26,854 nt of DNA from Rubritepida sp. (GTDB taxonomy: Bacteria > Pseudomonadota > Alphaproteobacteria > Acetobacterales > Acetobacteraceae), in assembly GCA_014376425.1 (NCBI GenBank), contig JACMRO010000159.1:1-26854 (forward strand), written 5' to 3'. The notes below the pieces were generated by a model, which saw only the letters and a list, made by a program, of their open reading frames with translations, ran no database searches and was not told the origin of the DNA. The position numbers and the translations under genes were made by a program. Within the stretch, counting starts at the first letter, position 1. Each line of letters begins with the position of its first letter. Positions 1 through 7,882 of the stretch are shown one piece after another.

Positions 1-83
1 CCGCTGCGGCGGGGCCACCCCGGAAGCGGCGGGGCGGCCGATATCAGGGCGCTGGCGGCAGGGCTTTGAAGGGCAGGCCAGCG

Positions 84-97
84 GGCCTGATCAGGCC
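84..97. repeat. 14-base perfect palindrome downstream of the MarR gene
   Basis: GGCCTGATCAGGCC is a perfect palindrome lying 8 bases past the stop codon of the MarR gene on the minus strand. It could form a short hairpin at the 3' end of that transcript, but no T-tract follows on either strand, so a classical intrinsic terminator is not supported. Bases 1-105 otherwise contain no gene that I can support; a reading frame entering from the left on the plus strand stops at 67-69. Confidence 0.35.
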
Positions 98-105
98 ATG
101 ACGCC

Positions 106-537
106 TCAGCCCCCCAGCCGGGCCAGTGCCGCGTCCAGGGCCACCGCCTCGCCGGGCGGCAATGCGGCCAGCAGCTCCGCCTGCATCCGCAGCGCCAGCG
201 GCACCAGCGCAGCGTAGAGCCGCCGCCCCTTCGCCGTCAGCGCCAGCAGGTCACGCCGGTTGTCCTGCGCATCGGCACGGCGGCGCAGATGCCCCGCCTC
301 GATCAGCCCCGCCACGGCACGGCTAACCTTCACCTTGTCCATCGTCGTCAGCGCCACCAGCCGTGTCGCATGCGCCTCGCCAAAGCTGCCCAGCGCGGCC
401 AGCACGCGCCATTGCGGGATGCTGACGCCGTGCGCGGCATATTGCTGTGCGAAACGCGCCGAAACCCGCGCCGCCACCACCGCCAGGCGGTAGGGCAGGA
501 AGGCCGCGAGGTCGAACGAAATTGACATTGGTTTCAT
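106..537 (-). CDS. MarR-family transcriptional regulator
   Basis: This 143-residue protein has the size and layout of MarR regulators, which are dimeric winged-helix proteins that usually repress a divergent operon and release DNA on binding a small aromatic or CoA ligand. A helical N-terminus leads into a winged helix. The recognition helix lies around the KVKVSRAVAGLIEAGH segment, the basic wing (DAQDNRRDLLALT) follows it, and the C-terminal helix serves dimerisation. The ATG at 537 is preferred because an AGGA lies 9 bases upstream on the minus strand; an ATG at 528 would shorten it by three residues. It is divergent from the five-gene catabolic operon starting at 577. An 18-base palindrome overlaps its own start, so autoregulation plus control of the operon is likely. 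The ligand is unknown. Confidence 0.9.
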   Translation of the reverse strand: MKPMSISFDLAAFLPYRLAVVAARVSARFAQQYAAHGVSIPQWRVLAALGSFGEAHATRLVALTTMDKVKVSRAVAGLIEAGHLRRRADAQDNRRDLLALTAKGRRLYAALVPLALRMQAELLAALPPGEAVALDAALARLGG

Positions 538-550
538 CTGAAACCATCCT
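522..550 (+). promoter_or_regulatory. Promoter of the catabolic operon with MarR-type operator
   Basis: A perfect -35 box TTGACA lies at 522-527 and a weak -10 CATCCT (3 of 6) at 545-550, 17 bases apart. Between them is the palindrome TGGTTTCATCTGAAACCA (529-546), with arms of eight bases around a two-base centre. A protein bound there would block polymerase on the operon promoter. It would also cover the ribosome-binding site and ATG (535-537) of the divergent marR gene. The geometry is seen in the sequence; assigning the site to the neighbouring MarR protein is inference from family practice. Confidence 0.6.
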
Positions 551-576
551 GGCGCCGGCCGCAAGGGATCATCGCC

Positions 577-1578
577 ATGAGCTTCGCCTCGACCAACGAC
601 ATGACCGAGAAGCACGTATCCTTCGATGAGCTGGGCGCCGGACTCTACGCTTACACCGCGCAGGGTGACCCGAATTCCGGCGTGATCGTGGGCCGGGACG
701 GCGTGGTCGTGGTGGACGCACAGGCGACGCCGGCAATGGCGGCGGATGTGCAGGCGCGCATCGCGGCCGTGACCGCGCTGCCGGTGCGGCAGGTGGTGCT
801 GAGCCATTACCACGCCGTGCGCGTGCTGGGCGCCAGCGGCTACCCGGCGCATTCCGTCATCTGTTCGGCGGGGGCGCGCGACCTGATCGCCGAGGGCGGC
901 GCGCAGGACATGGACAGCGAGATCGGCCGTTTCCCCCGCCTGTTCCGCGGCCGCGAAAGCATCCCCGGCCTGACCTGGCCGACGCAGACCTTCGAGCGTT
1001 CGATGACCCTGTGGCTGGGTGCCCAAGGGGGCGTGGAGCGGGGTTTGGAGCGCGAGGCGCAGGTCATCCATATCGGCCGCAGCCACACCGCCGGCGACAC
1101 GGTGGTCTGGCTGCCGAAGGAACGTGTGCTGTTCGCCGGCGACACGGTCGAGTTCGGCGCCACCCCCTATTGCGGCGACGCGCATTTCACCGACTGGCCG
1201 GCGACGCTGGACGCCGTGCGCGCGCTGGGTGCCGAGAAGCTGGTGCCCGGCCGCGGCCGCGCGCTGCTGACGAAGGGCGACGTGGCGCAGGCGATTGCCG
1301 AGACCGCGGCCTTCACCGGGGATCTGTTCGCCCTCGCCCGTCATGCGGTGGAGAAAGGCTGGTCGCTGGGCGAGTGCTATCAGCACGCCATGGACGGCAT
1401 GCGCCCGACCTATGGGCATTGGGTGATCTTCGAGCACTGCATGCCCTTCAACGTTTCCCGCGCCTTCGATGAGGCGTCGGGCATCGCCCATCCGCGCATC
1501 TGGACCGCCGCGCGCGACCTGGCGATGTGGCAGGCGCTGGAGCAGGGCCAGCCGATGAAGTCGGCCGAGGCGCACTGA
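577..1578 (+). CDS. MBL-fold (metallo-beta-lactamase superfamily) hydrolase, atypical metal site
   Basis: The protein has 333 residues and the alpha-beta-beta-alpha hydrolase fold signature. A DxxVVVDAQ strand lies near residue 41, the SHYHAV loop at 76-81, GRSHTAGD at 167-174 and LFAGDTVEF at 185-193. The usual HxHxDH motif is here H77-Y-H79-A-V81-R82, so the Asp and the second-site His are replaced. H170 and D189 remain, giving a potential one-metal site. The substrate may be a thioester or lactone, but the sequence does not settle this. It is the first gene of the operon. Its ATG follows an AAGGGA ribosome-binding site, and its TGA touches the ATG of the next gene, so translation is coupled. 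It may hydrolyse a CoA-ester or ring product of the FAD hydroxylase; this is inference. Confidence 0.85.
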   Translation: MSFASTNDMTEKHVSFDELGAGLYAYTAQGDPNSGVIVGRDGVVVVDAQATPAMAADVQARIAAVTALPVRQVVLSHYHAVRVLGASGYPAHSVICSAGARDLIAEGGAQDMDSEIGRFPRLFRGRESIPGLTWPTQTFERSMTLWLGAQGGVERGLEREAQVIHIGRSHTAGDTVVWLPKERVLFAGDTVEFGATPYCGDAHFTDWPATLDAVRALGAEKLVPGRGRALLTKGDVAQAIAETAAFTGDLFALARHAVEKGWSLGECYQHAMDGMRPTYGHWVIFEHCMPFNVSRAFDEASGIAHPRIWTAARDLAMWQALEQGQPMKSAEAH

Positions 1579-3108
1579 ATGCACTTCACGCCGCCGCGCT
1601 TCGCCGCCTTCGCGCCGCCGCGCGGCCAGGACCATGCGGCTGTGGTGATTGCCGGCGGCGGCCTGGTCGGGCTGACGGCGGCGCTGGACTTGGCGCGGCA
1701 TGGCGTGCGCGTGGTGGTGCTGGATGATGACGACACTGTCAGCACCGGCAGCCGTGCCATCTGCTTCGCCAAGCGTACGCTTGAGATCTACGGCCGGCTC
1801 GGGCTGGGTTCGCGCTTCCTGGAGAAGGGCGTGACCTGGAATCAGGGCCGCGTCTTCCATGGCGAGCGCGAGGCCTACAGCTTCGACCTGCTGCCGGAGG
1901 AGGGGCACGAATACCCCGCCTTCGTGAACCTCCAGCAATATTATGCCGAGGCCTGGCTGGTGGAAGCCTGCATGGCGACAGGCCGGGTCGAGCTGCGCTG
2001 GCGCAACGCCGTGGCCGGAATTGAGAATCGGGCCGATGGCGCGCGCCTTTCGGTCACGACCCCGGCCGGGCCCTACACGCTGCATGCCGACTGGCTGATC
2101 GCCGCAGACGGCGCCCGCAGCTTCATCCGCCGCGCGCTTGGCCTGGCGTTCGAGGGCCAGGTCTTCCGCGACCGCTTCCTGATCGCAGACGTCGTCATGC
2201 AGGCGGCTTTCCCGACCGAGCGCTGGTTCTGGTTCGACCCGCCCTTCCACCCGGGCCAGTCGGTGTTGCTCCACCGCCAGCCCGACGATGTCTGGCGCAT
2301 CGACTTCCAGCTCGGCTGGGACGCCGACCCCGCGCTGGAGCAGCAGCCAGAACGGGTGCGCGCCCGCGTGGCACAGATGCTGGGCTCAAGGGGCGACGAT
2401 GTGCCGTTCGAGCTGGAATGGATCAGTATCTACACTTTCCGCTGCCGCCGCATGCAGCGGTTCCGCCACGGCCGCACGATCTTCGTGGGCGATGCGGCGC
2501 ATCAGGTCAGCCCCTTCGGCGCCCGCGGCGGCAATGGCGGCGTGCAGGATGCGGATAATCTGTGCTGGAAGCTGGCCGCGGTGCTGGCGGGCCAGGCGCC
2601 GGATGCGCTGCTCGACAGCTATGACGCCGAGCGCATTCCCGCCGCCGATGAGAATATCCTCAACTCGACCCGCAGCACCGATTTCATCACCCCCAAGAGC
2701 GACGCGGCGCGGGCCTATCGTGACGCGGTGCTGGAACTGGCAGCAGCGCATGCCTTCGCGCGCCCGGTGGTGAATTCCGGCCGGCTGTCGCGGCCTTATG
2801 AGGGGGCGGGGCGGCCGGCACCGGATGCGCCGTTGCTGCGGAATGGCCGGCCGGACTGGCTGCTGCGGCATACCGGCGATGGGTTTACGGTGGTCTCGAA
2901 CGGGGTGGTGCCGGCCACCGGCCTGCCGGCGATCACCCTGGGCCAGGATTTCGAGGATCATTCCGGCCTGGCCGCTGCCCGGCTGGGCCTGGGTCATGGC
3001 GATGCGGTGCTGCTGCGCCCGGACCAGCACATAGCCGCACGCATTGCGGCCGCCGACGCCGCAGGCATCGCCGCCGCCCACCGTGCCAGCCTGCACGCCG
3101 TCGCGTGA
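1579..3108 (+). CDS. FAD-dependent aromatic monooxygenase, PheA/TfdB (MhpA-like) type
   Basis: The 509-residue flavoprotein belongs to the class A single-component hydroxylases, which use NAD(P)H and O2 to hydroxylate phenolic rings. The Rossmann GGGLVG loop is at residues 26-31, followed by the acidic end of beta-2 (VVVLDDDD). The DG motif (AADGARS) lies around 176-181 and the GD motif (FVGDAAHQVSPFGARGGNGG) around 302-321, with HQ contacts typical of this class. It is at the short end for MhpA relatives (about 550), with a reduced thioredoxin-like C-terminal domain. The ATG directly follows the TGA of the MBL gene. The GTG of the downstream DUF2783 gene overlaps its stop. Its place in an operon with CoA-transferase and crotonase genes points to aromatic acid breakdown. 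The exact substrate cannot be read from the sequence. Confidence 0.88.
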   Translation: MHFTPPRFAAFAPPRGQDHAAVVIAGGGLVGLTAALDLARHGVRVVVLDDDDTVSTGSRAICFAKRTLEIYGRLGLGSRFLEKGVTWNQGRVFHGEREAYSFDLLPEEGHEYPAFVNLQQYYAEAWLVEACMATGRVELRWRNAVAGIENRADGARLSVTTPAGPYTLHADWLIAADGARSFIRRALGLAFEGQVFRDRFLIADVVMQAAFPTERWFWFDPPFHPGQSVLLHRQPDDVWRIDFQLGWDADPALEQQPERVRARVAQMLGSRGDDVPFELEWISIYTFRCRRMQRFRHGRTIFVGDAAHQVSPFGARGGNGGVQDADNLCWKLAAVLAGQAPDALLDSYDAERIPAADENILNSTRSTDFITPKSDAARAYRDAVLELAAAHAFARPVVNSGRLSRPYEGAGRPAPDAPLLRNGRPDWLLRHTGDGFTVVSNGVVPATGLPAITLGQDFEDHSGLAAARLGLGHGDAVLLRPDQHIAARIAAADAAGIAAAHRASLHAVA

Positions 3109-3305
3109 CACATCTGCTCACCGCGCCGCGCCTGGCCGAGCCCGACGTGCTCTACGCCGCCCTGATGGACGCGCATCGCGACCTGCCGCCCGACGAGTCG
3201 CGCAAGCTGGATGCCAAACTGGTGCTGCTGCTGGCCAATCATATCGGCGAACTTGCACCGGTTCTGCAGGCCATCGCCTTGGCAAAGCCGCCGCCACGCG
3301 CTTGA
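3105..3305 (+). CDS. DUF2783 small protein
   Basis: This 66-residue protein has the character of DUF2783: a short, acidic, mostly helical chain with the PDESRKLDAKLVLLLANHIG segment. The GTG start at 3105 overlaps the stop of the FAD monooxygenase (GTGA), so it is probably translated by termination-reinitiation. No signal peptide, membrane segment or catalytic motif is visible. DUF2783 genes are, to my recollection, characteristically found beside FAD hydroxylases of this kind. An accessory or stabilising role for the monooxygenase is therefore a reasonable guess, but no function is established. The CoA-transferase ATG follows its stop by 11 bases. Confidence 0.8.
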   Translation: MTHLLTAPRLAEPDVLYAALMDAHRDLPPDESRKLDAKLVLLLANHIGELAPVLQAIALAKPPPRA

Positions 3306-3316
3306 CTACGCGGGAT

Positions 3317-4495
3317 ATGGAAACCTTACCCCTTGCCGGCCTCAAGGTGCTGGACCTGACCCTCGCGCGCGCCGGCCCGACCTGCGTGCGTCACCTGGCC
3401 GATTGGGGCGCGGACGTCATCCGCGTCGAGCCGCCGGGCAATAGTGACGGCTTCGGCGGCGCGCGTGACGGGTTCGACAGTACGAATCTGCACCGCAATA
3501 AGCGCGGCATCGCGCTGGACCTTAAGCACCCCGAGGGCCACGCCGCCTTCCTGCGCCTGGTCGCCACGGCCGATGTCCTGGTCGAAAACATGCGCGTGCA
3601 GGTCAAGCACCGGCTGCGCATCGACCCGCAAACGCTGACGGCGGTGAACCCGCGGCTGGTCTACGCCTCGATCTCCGGTTTCGGCCAAAGCGGCCCCTAC
3701 TCGGCGCGCGGCGGCGTGGACCAGATCGCGCAGGGGTTGGGCGGCCTGATGTCGATCACTGGCGAGCCCGGGCGCGGGCCCATGCGCGTCGGCATCCCGA
3801 TCGACGATCTGACCGCGGGCAACCTGCTGGCCCTGGGCGTCATGATGGCGCTCTATGAGCGCACCGGCACGGGTCGCGGCCGCTGGGTGCATACCTCGCT
3901 GCTGGAGGCGCAGGTCTTCATGCTGGATTTCCAGGCCACGCGCTGGCTGATGGATGGCGAGGTGGCCGGGCAGGCGGGCAACGATCACCCGGTGAACACG
4001 CCGATGGGCGTATTCCCGGCGGCCGATAAGCCGATCAACATCGCGGCCTCCTCTCCCAAGCTGTGGGACGTCTTCGCCCGTGCGGCCGGGCGCGAGGACT
4101 GGCTGACCAACCCCGCCTGGACGACGCCGACAGGCCGCACCGCCGACCGTGCGGCGCTCAACGCCGCCATCGCGGAGGAGACGCGCAAGCATCCCGCCGA
4201 ATGGTGGATCGAGCGGCTCGAGCAGGCGGGCATTCCCTGCGGCCCGATCAACGACATCCGTGAGGTCTTCGAGGACCCGCAGGTGCAGCACCTGGGCATG
4301 TCTTGGGAGGTGCCGCATGACCGGTTGGGCATGGCCCGTGTCGTGCGCACGCCGCTGACGATGGAAGGGCTGCGCCCCGGCGTGACCCGTCCGGTGCCCG
4401 CGCTGGGCGAACACGCTGACGAGATCCTGGCCGAAGCCGGCTACACCGCGGACGAGATCGCGACACTGCGCGCCAACGGCGCTTTGGGAGCATGA
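3317..4495 (+). CDS. CaiB/BaiF family (class III) CoA-transferase
   Basis: The 392-residue protein is of normal length for class III CoA-transferases, which move CoA between carboxylic acids through an enzyme-aspartyl anhydride. It opens with the LAGLKVLDLTLARAGP strand and the GADVIRVEPP nucleotide-site strand. The RNKRGIALDLKHPEG segment follows at about 60-75 and the SISGFGQSGPY loop at about 118-128. The catalytic Asp is probably D164 in the PIDDLTAG motif. The ATG at 3317 is chosen because the family N-terminus starts there; the frame stays open upstream but that part lacks family sequence. It ends in an ATGA overlap with the crotonase. It likely activates the pathway acid with CoA from a cheap donor, since no CoA ligase is present in the operon. 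Confidence 0.9.
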   Translation: METLPLAGLKVLDLTLARAGPTCVRHLADWGADVIRVEPPGNSDGFGGARDGFDSTNLHRNKRGIALDLKHPEGHAAFLRLVATADVLVENMRVQVKHRLRIDPQTLTAVNPRLVYASISGFGQSGPYSARGGVDQIAQGLGGLMSITGEPGRGPMRVGIPIDDLTAGNLLALGVMMALYERTGTGRGRWVHTSLLEAQVFMLDFQATRWLMDGEVAGQAGNDHPVNTPMGVFPAADKPINIAASSPKLWDVFARAAGREDWLTNPAWTTPTGRTADRAALNAAIAEETRKHPAEWWIERLEQAGIPCGPINDIREVFEDPQVQHLGMSWEVPHDRLGMARVVRTPLTMEGLRPGVTRPVPALGEHADEILAEAGYTADEIATLRANGALGA

Positions 4496-5286
4496 GCATG
4501 GAATTCGCAGACGGCAAGATTCTCGCCGACATCAAGGACGGCGTGGGCACGGTGGTGTTCAACCAGCCCGAGAAGCGCAACGCCATGTCCATCCCGATGT
4601 GGGACGGCATGGCGGCGGCGCTGGATGTGTTCGAGCGCGACCCGGCAGTGCGTTGCGTCGTGCTGGAGGGCGCCGGGGGCCGCGCCTTCGTCTCCGGCGC
4701 TGACATCAGCCAGTTCGAGAAGAGCCGCTCGGACGCCGATGCGCAGAAGGAATATGGCCGGCTGACGTTGGGCGGCCGCGAGAAGCTGGCCAACTTCCCC
4801 AAGCCGGTCATCGCCAAGATACAGGGCTTCTGCATGGGTGGCGGCCTGGGCATCGCCATGTCCTGCGATTTGCGCATCGCCGGCGAGGGCAGCGAGTTCG
4901 GCATCCCCGCCGCGCGCCTGGGCATCGCCTACAGCTACGATATGGTGGGCAACCTGGTCGCGCTCGTTGGCCCCTCGAACGCGCACATGATCCTGATGAC
5001 GGGCGATCGTTTCCCAGCCGCTGAGGCGCTGCATTTTGGCCTGATCAACAGGCTGGTTCCGGCCGACCAGCTAGACCATGCGGTGGGCAGGATCACTGCG
5101 CAGCTCGCCATCAACGCGCCCCTGTCGCTGCTGGCCAACAAGCGCACGGTGCGCGCGGTGCTGCAGCCGGCGCCGGACATGGCCGCCATCGATGCGGCCA
5201 TGAACGCCTGCTTCGATAGCGAGGACTACGCGGAAGGCCGCAAGGCATTCATGGAAAAACGCAAGCCTGCCTTCACCGGGAGCTGA
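4492..5286 (+). CDS. Enoyl-CoA hydratase/isomerase (crotonase) family protein without canonical glutamates
   Basis: The 264-residue protein shows the crotonase fold. The oxyanion-hole strand is FVSGADISQF (about 66-75), and the second oxyanion element is GFCMGGGLGIAMSCDLRIA (112-130). It continues with GSEFGIPAARLG. Aligned by eye to rat mitochondrial hydratase, Glu144 is replaced by G120 and Glu164 by A140. Ordinary hydration of a trans-2-enoyl-CoA is therefore unlikely. Other crotonase chemistries such as isomerisation, ring opening, decarboxylation or thioester hydrolysis remain possible. The start overlaps the preceding CoA-transferase stop (ATGA); a second ATG at 4498 is an alternative start. 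It is the last gene of the MarR-controlled operon and acts on whatever CoA ester the transferase makes. Confidence 0.88.
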   Translation: MSMEFADGKILADIKDGVGTVVFNQPEKRNAMSIPMWDGMAAALDVFERDPAVRCVVLEGAGGRAFVSGADISQFEKSRSDADAQKEYGRLTLGGREKLANFPKPVIAKIQGFCMGGGLGIAMSCDLRIAGEGSEFGIPAARLGIAYSYDMVGNLVALVGPSNAHMILMTGDRFPAAEALHFGLINRLVPADQLDHAVGRITAQLAINAPLSLLANKRTVRAVLQPAPDMAAIDAAMNACFDSEDYAEGRKAFMEKRKPAFTGS

Positions 5287-5533
5287 ACGCCCCGACCAAC
5301 GAAGCGTGCCGGTCACAGCACCGCCTGACCGTTCCCCAGGGCCTGGTCAGAGCAGGCGAATTTCAGGCTCGTTGACTGCCCAGCGTGCTGGAAAAGAACC
5401 GCGAGGGCCGGGCCGTATCCTCGGCGTCTCCCTCTCGGCGCTCGCCACAACCGCTCGAAGTGCCGAGTTCCATCGAACAGGGGATTGATAGTTTCCTGAC
5501 CTACCTTCGGCGGGCTGGGGCCGGAATAGCAGG
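5287..5533. other. Convergent intergenic region, possible weak terminator
   Basis: These 247 bases separate the crotonase gene from the converging dabA. I see no gene in them. The inverted repeat CTGACC (5325-5330) and GGTCAG (5345-5350) with a 14-base loop overlaps a smaller CCAGG/CCTGG hairpin. Neither is followed by a T-tract. The stretch has a slightly lower GC content than its neighbours. Transcription from both sides must end here, possibly Rho-dependently. Confidence 0.35.
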
Positions 5534-7882
5534 TCAGTCCCGCATGGCAGCCCAGCGCAGGTCGCCGGCGTAGCGCCAGTCCATACGGCCTTCCCCGTCC
5601 AGCGCAATCAGGTGCATCCAGCGATTGTCGAACAGCGCGCGGACCCCCGCATGCCGTTCCAGGATGGCGGTCATCGCCGCATGCGGCGCCTCGATGCAGA
5701 CCGAGAGGCGTAGCGGTTCGTGCATCAGCCGCTCGCCGTCATGCACCGACTGCCACGGCAGGCCGGCGCGCAGCAGGCCACCATTGCCCTCCGCCACGCC
5801 CACGCCGCCGACCACGTTGTGCAGCAGCTTGTTGCCGCCGCCGAAGGCTTCGGGTGCTACGGTCGAGCCGTAATATTGCAGGCTGATCCAGCTGGCGACG
5901 ACGACGGGCGCGGTCAGGATCAATTCGAGCACGCCGAATTCGCGGTCGATCGTCCAGTCGTAATCATGCAGGAAGGCACGCCCCTGCAGGCACTTCCCGG
6001 CGGTGCGCCGGCGCGGCGCGGCAATGAAGGCGCGGCAGCCCGCCAGGCCCCATTCGGGCCGGGTCTGCGCCCAATCACGGCTGCGGGCTGCGACGCTGCG
6101 CGGCCCGCTCGCACCGGGCAGCAACAGGGCACGTTCGGTGCGGGCCAGGATGCCGGCCGCGCCCAGCCAGCGCCGGGCCTGGGCGATGTCGGGCTGGTGC
6201 GCGGCCTCATCATGCCCGTCCATGTAGAGCGTGACCGCATCGGTCGTGGTGTCGTGCAGCGCGGCCAGGAACAGGGTGTCGGCCGGGATGGCGATGCCGC
6301 GGGACGCCAGTCCGGCGCGCACCCCTGCATCGTTCAGCAGGCTGGCCAGCAGCCGGGCATTCACCTCGCCCGAGTAACCGCCGCAGGCGCCGCAATGGAG
6401 GCCGCTGGCATGAGGATTGTTCACCACGTTTGCGCCATGCCCCACCACCAGCACCAGCCGCGCCATGCCTTCGACCAGCGACATGGCGCGCAGCACCGCC
6501 TCGGCCGCGTCGACCCGCGCCGCGGGGGTGAGCGCGGGTTCGGGGCGCGGCGCTGGGTCCTGCGGCGCAGCCCGGCCAGGCAGGCCCAGCGCCCCGCCCA
6601 GCAGTTTGCCGGCATAGACCGGCCCCGTGGCTTCGACGAAGGCGAAGGACGATACGGCGGCGAGCTTGAAGCGCCCCCAGGCCCGCTTGGCCCGGGCCCG
6701 GAAGCGCGCCGACTGGTCCGCGGCCCCATCCGCCGGCCCGCCCGAGCAGCTGCGCAACCCGGCATTCAGCAGCACCGGCAGGCGGTGCCCCTGCACCGAG
6801 GATGCGAAGCGGCGATGCGAGGTGCCCAGGCCGAAGAAGCCGGCGAAGCCCAGGGTCCGGATATCCGGATGGCTGGCCTCGAGCGCGCGGCGGAACACTT
6901 CGGAACGGACATCGATGCAGAAGGCGGCCTGCAGCACCGGCCGCGTGTCGCGCATGGCCGGTGCGGCGGCGGCCAGCGTGGCTGCCAACTCGCGCTGCGC
7001 CGCGCGCTCGGCCGCCTCCTGCAGTATGGCGTCGATCGCCTGGTCGGTGTTGGCGCCGATGGGCGCGGCATGCGCCGCCGCCGCCGCTGCCCAGCCCTCG
7101 CCGATCAGCCCCGCATATCGGTCGAACAGCGCGCCCTCCCAGATCAGGCGGATCGCCAGCAGGTCGGTCACGGTGTCATCGGTGCCGCCGGCCAGTTCCG
7201 CCTGCCACAGCCGGTAGCGGCCCAGCTGGGCCCAGCCGCCCAGCGTCATCAGCAGCCGGTGGAAGTAACTCTCCTGCGCCGCCTGCGGCAGCGCCAGGCG
7301 TTCGGGCATCTGCCGCAGCACATCGTCGGCGGTTTCGGGTGCCTCCGACACCGTGGTGGCGAAGCCCGCCAGGCCGGCGATTTCCGGCGTCAGGTCATGG
7401 GTGGAGACGGCACGCCATGCGGCATAGGCGCCACGGCCACGGGGCGCCGCCCACAGCGCCTGGCCCTCGTCGAAATAGCCGGCCGCCCAGGCCCCCAGGC
7501 GCTCGGCGATCAGCCCCGGCCAGTCGATGCCGGAAGCCTCGGCAGCCAGTTCGGCGATCGTCGGTATGGCGCGCGGCGTGGGCGAGGGCTGCGCCAGGCC
7601 CGCCTGCACCATGGCAAGGTTGAGCGGAGGGTCCAGTGCCGGGGCCGCGACCAGGGACGCCGCCAGATCCGCTTCGAGGATGACACCGGCAGCGACCCGC
7701 TCCCTGAACCAGGCGCGCGGTGGCGTGATGGCGATGCCCGCGGCCCGCCCCAGCCGGGCAGCGGCCTGCGCCAGCCCCTCGCCTGCCTGGCCGAGAAAGG
7801 GATTGACCGCGACCGAAGAGGCGAGCGGCCATACCGGCGGTATGGCCCGTGCGGCGCGGTCTGCGGCCTGGCTGCTGGTCAT
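5534..7882 (-). CDS. dabA: DabA, carbonic-anhydrase-like subunit of the DAB inorganic carbon transporter (DUF2309)
   Basis: The 782-residue soluble subunit of the DAB complex is thought to hydrate CO2 vectorially at a beta-carbonic-anhydrase-like zinc site when bound to membrane DabB. The CIDVRSE motif gives C322 and D324, with R326 as the Asp-Arg partner. GHGANVV gives H482 and HCGACGG gives C497. The H-to-C spacing of 15 matches the ligands I recall for Halothiobacillus DabA2. The N-terminus (PPVWPLASSVAVNPFLGQ) is also typical. The start at 7882 overlaps the dabB stop as ATGA, so the two subunits are translationally coupled. The same frame stays open through dabB, but that is a high-GC artefact. 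It is transcribed with dabB, probably under the divergent LysR regulator. Confidence 0.93.
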   Translation of the reverse strand: MTSSQAADRAARAIPPVWPLASSVAVNPFLGQAGEGLAQAAARLGRAAGIAITPPRAWFRERVAAGVILEADLAASLVAAPALDPPLNLAMVQAGLAQPSPTPRAIPTIAELAAEASGIDWPGLIAERLGAWAAGYFDEGQALWAAPRGRGAYAAWRAVSTHDLTPEIAGLAGFATTVSEAPETADDVLRQMPERLALPQAAQESYFHRLLMTLGGWAQLGRYRLWQAELAGGTDDTVTDLLAIRLIWEGALFDRYAGLIGEGWAAAAAAHAAPIGANTDQAIDAILQEAAERAAQRELAATLAAAAPAMRDTRPVLQAAFCIDVRSEVFRRALEASHPDIRTLGFAGFFGLGTSHRRFASSVQGHRLPVLLNAGLRSCSGGPADGAADQSARFRARAKRAWGRFKLAAVSSFAFVEATGPVYAGKLLGGALGLPGRAAPQDPAPRPEPALTPAARVDAAEAVLRAMSLVEGMARLVLVVGHGANVVNNPHASGLHCGACGGYSGEVNARLLASLLNDAGVRAGLASRGIAIPADTLFLAALHDTTTDAVTLYMDGHDEAAHQPDIAQARRWLGAAGILARTERALLLPGASGPRSVAARSRDWAQTRPEWGLAGCRAFIAAPRRRTAGKCLQGRAFLHDYDWTIDREFGVLELILTAPVVVASWISLQYYGSTVAPEAFGGGNKLLHNVVGGVGVAEGNGGLLRAGLPWQSVHDGERLMHEPLRLSVCIEAPHAAMTAILERHAGVRALFDNRWMHLIALDGEGRMDWRYAGDLRWAAMRD

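Noticed and set aside
106..2274. A 722-codon open frame on the minus strand.
   Set aside because: Only its last 143 codons (MarR) show family sequence. The rest is antisense to the MBL and FAD genes and is open because of the high GC content.
5325..5350. An intrinsic terminator between the crotonase gene and dabA.
   Set aside because: The stem is only six bases with a long loop and has no T-tract. It is kept only as a weak note in the intergenic entry.
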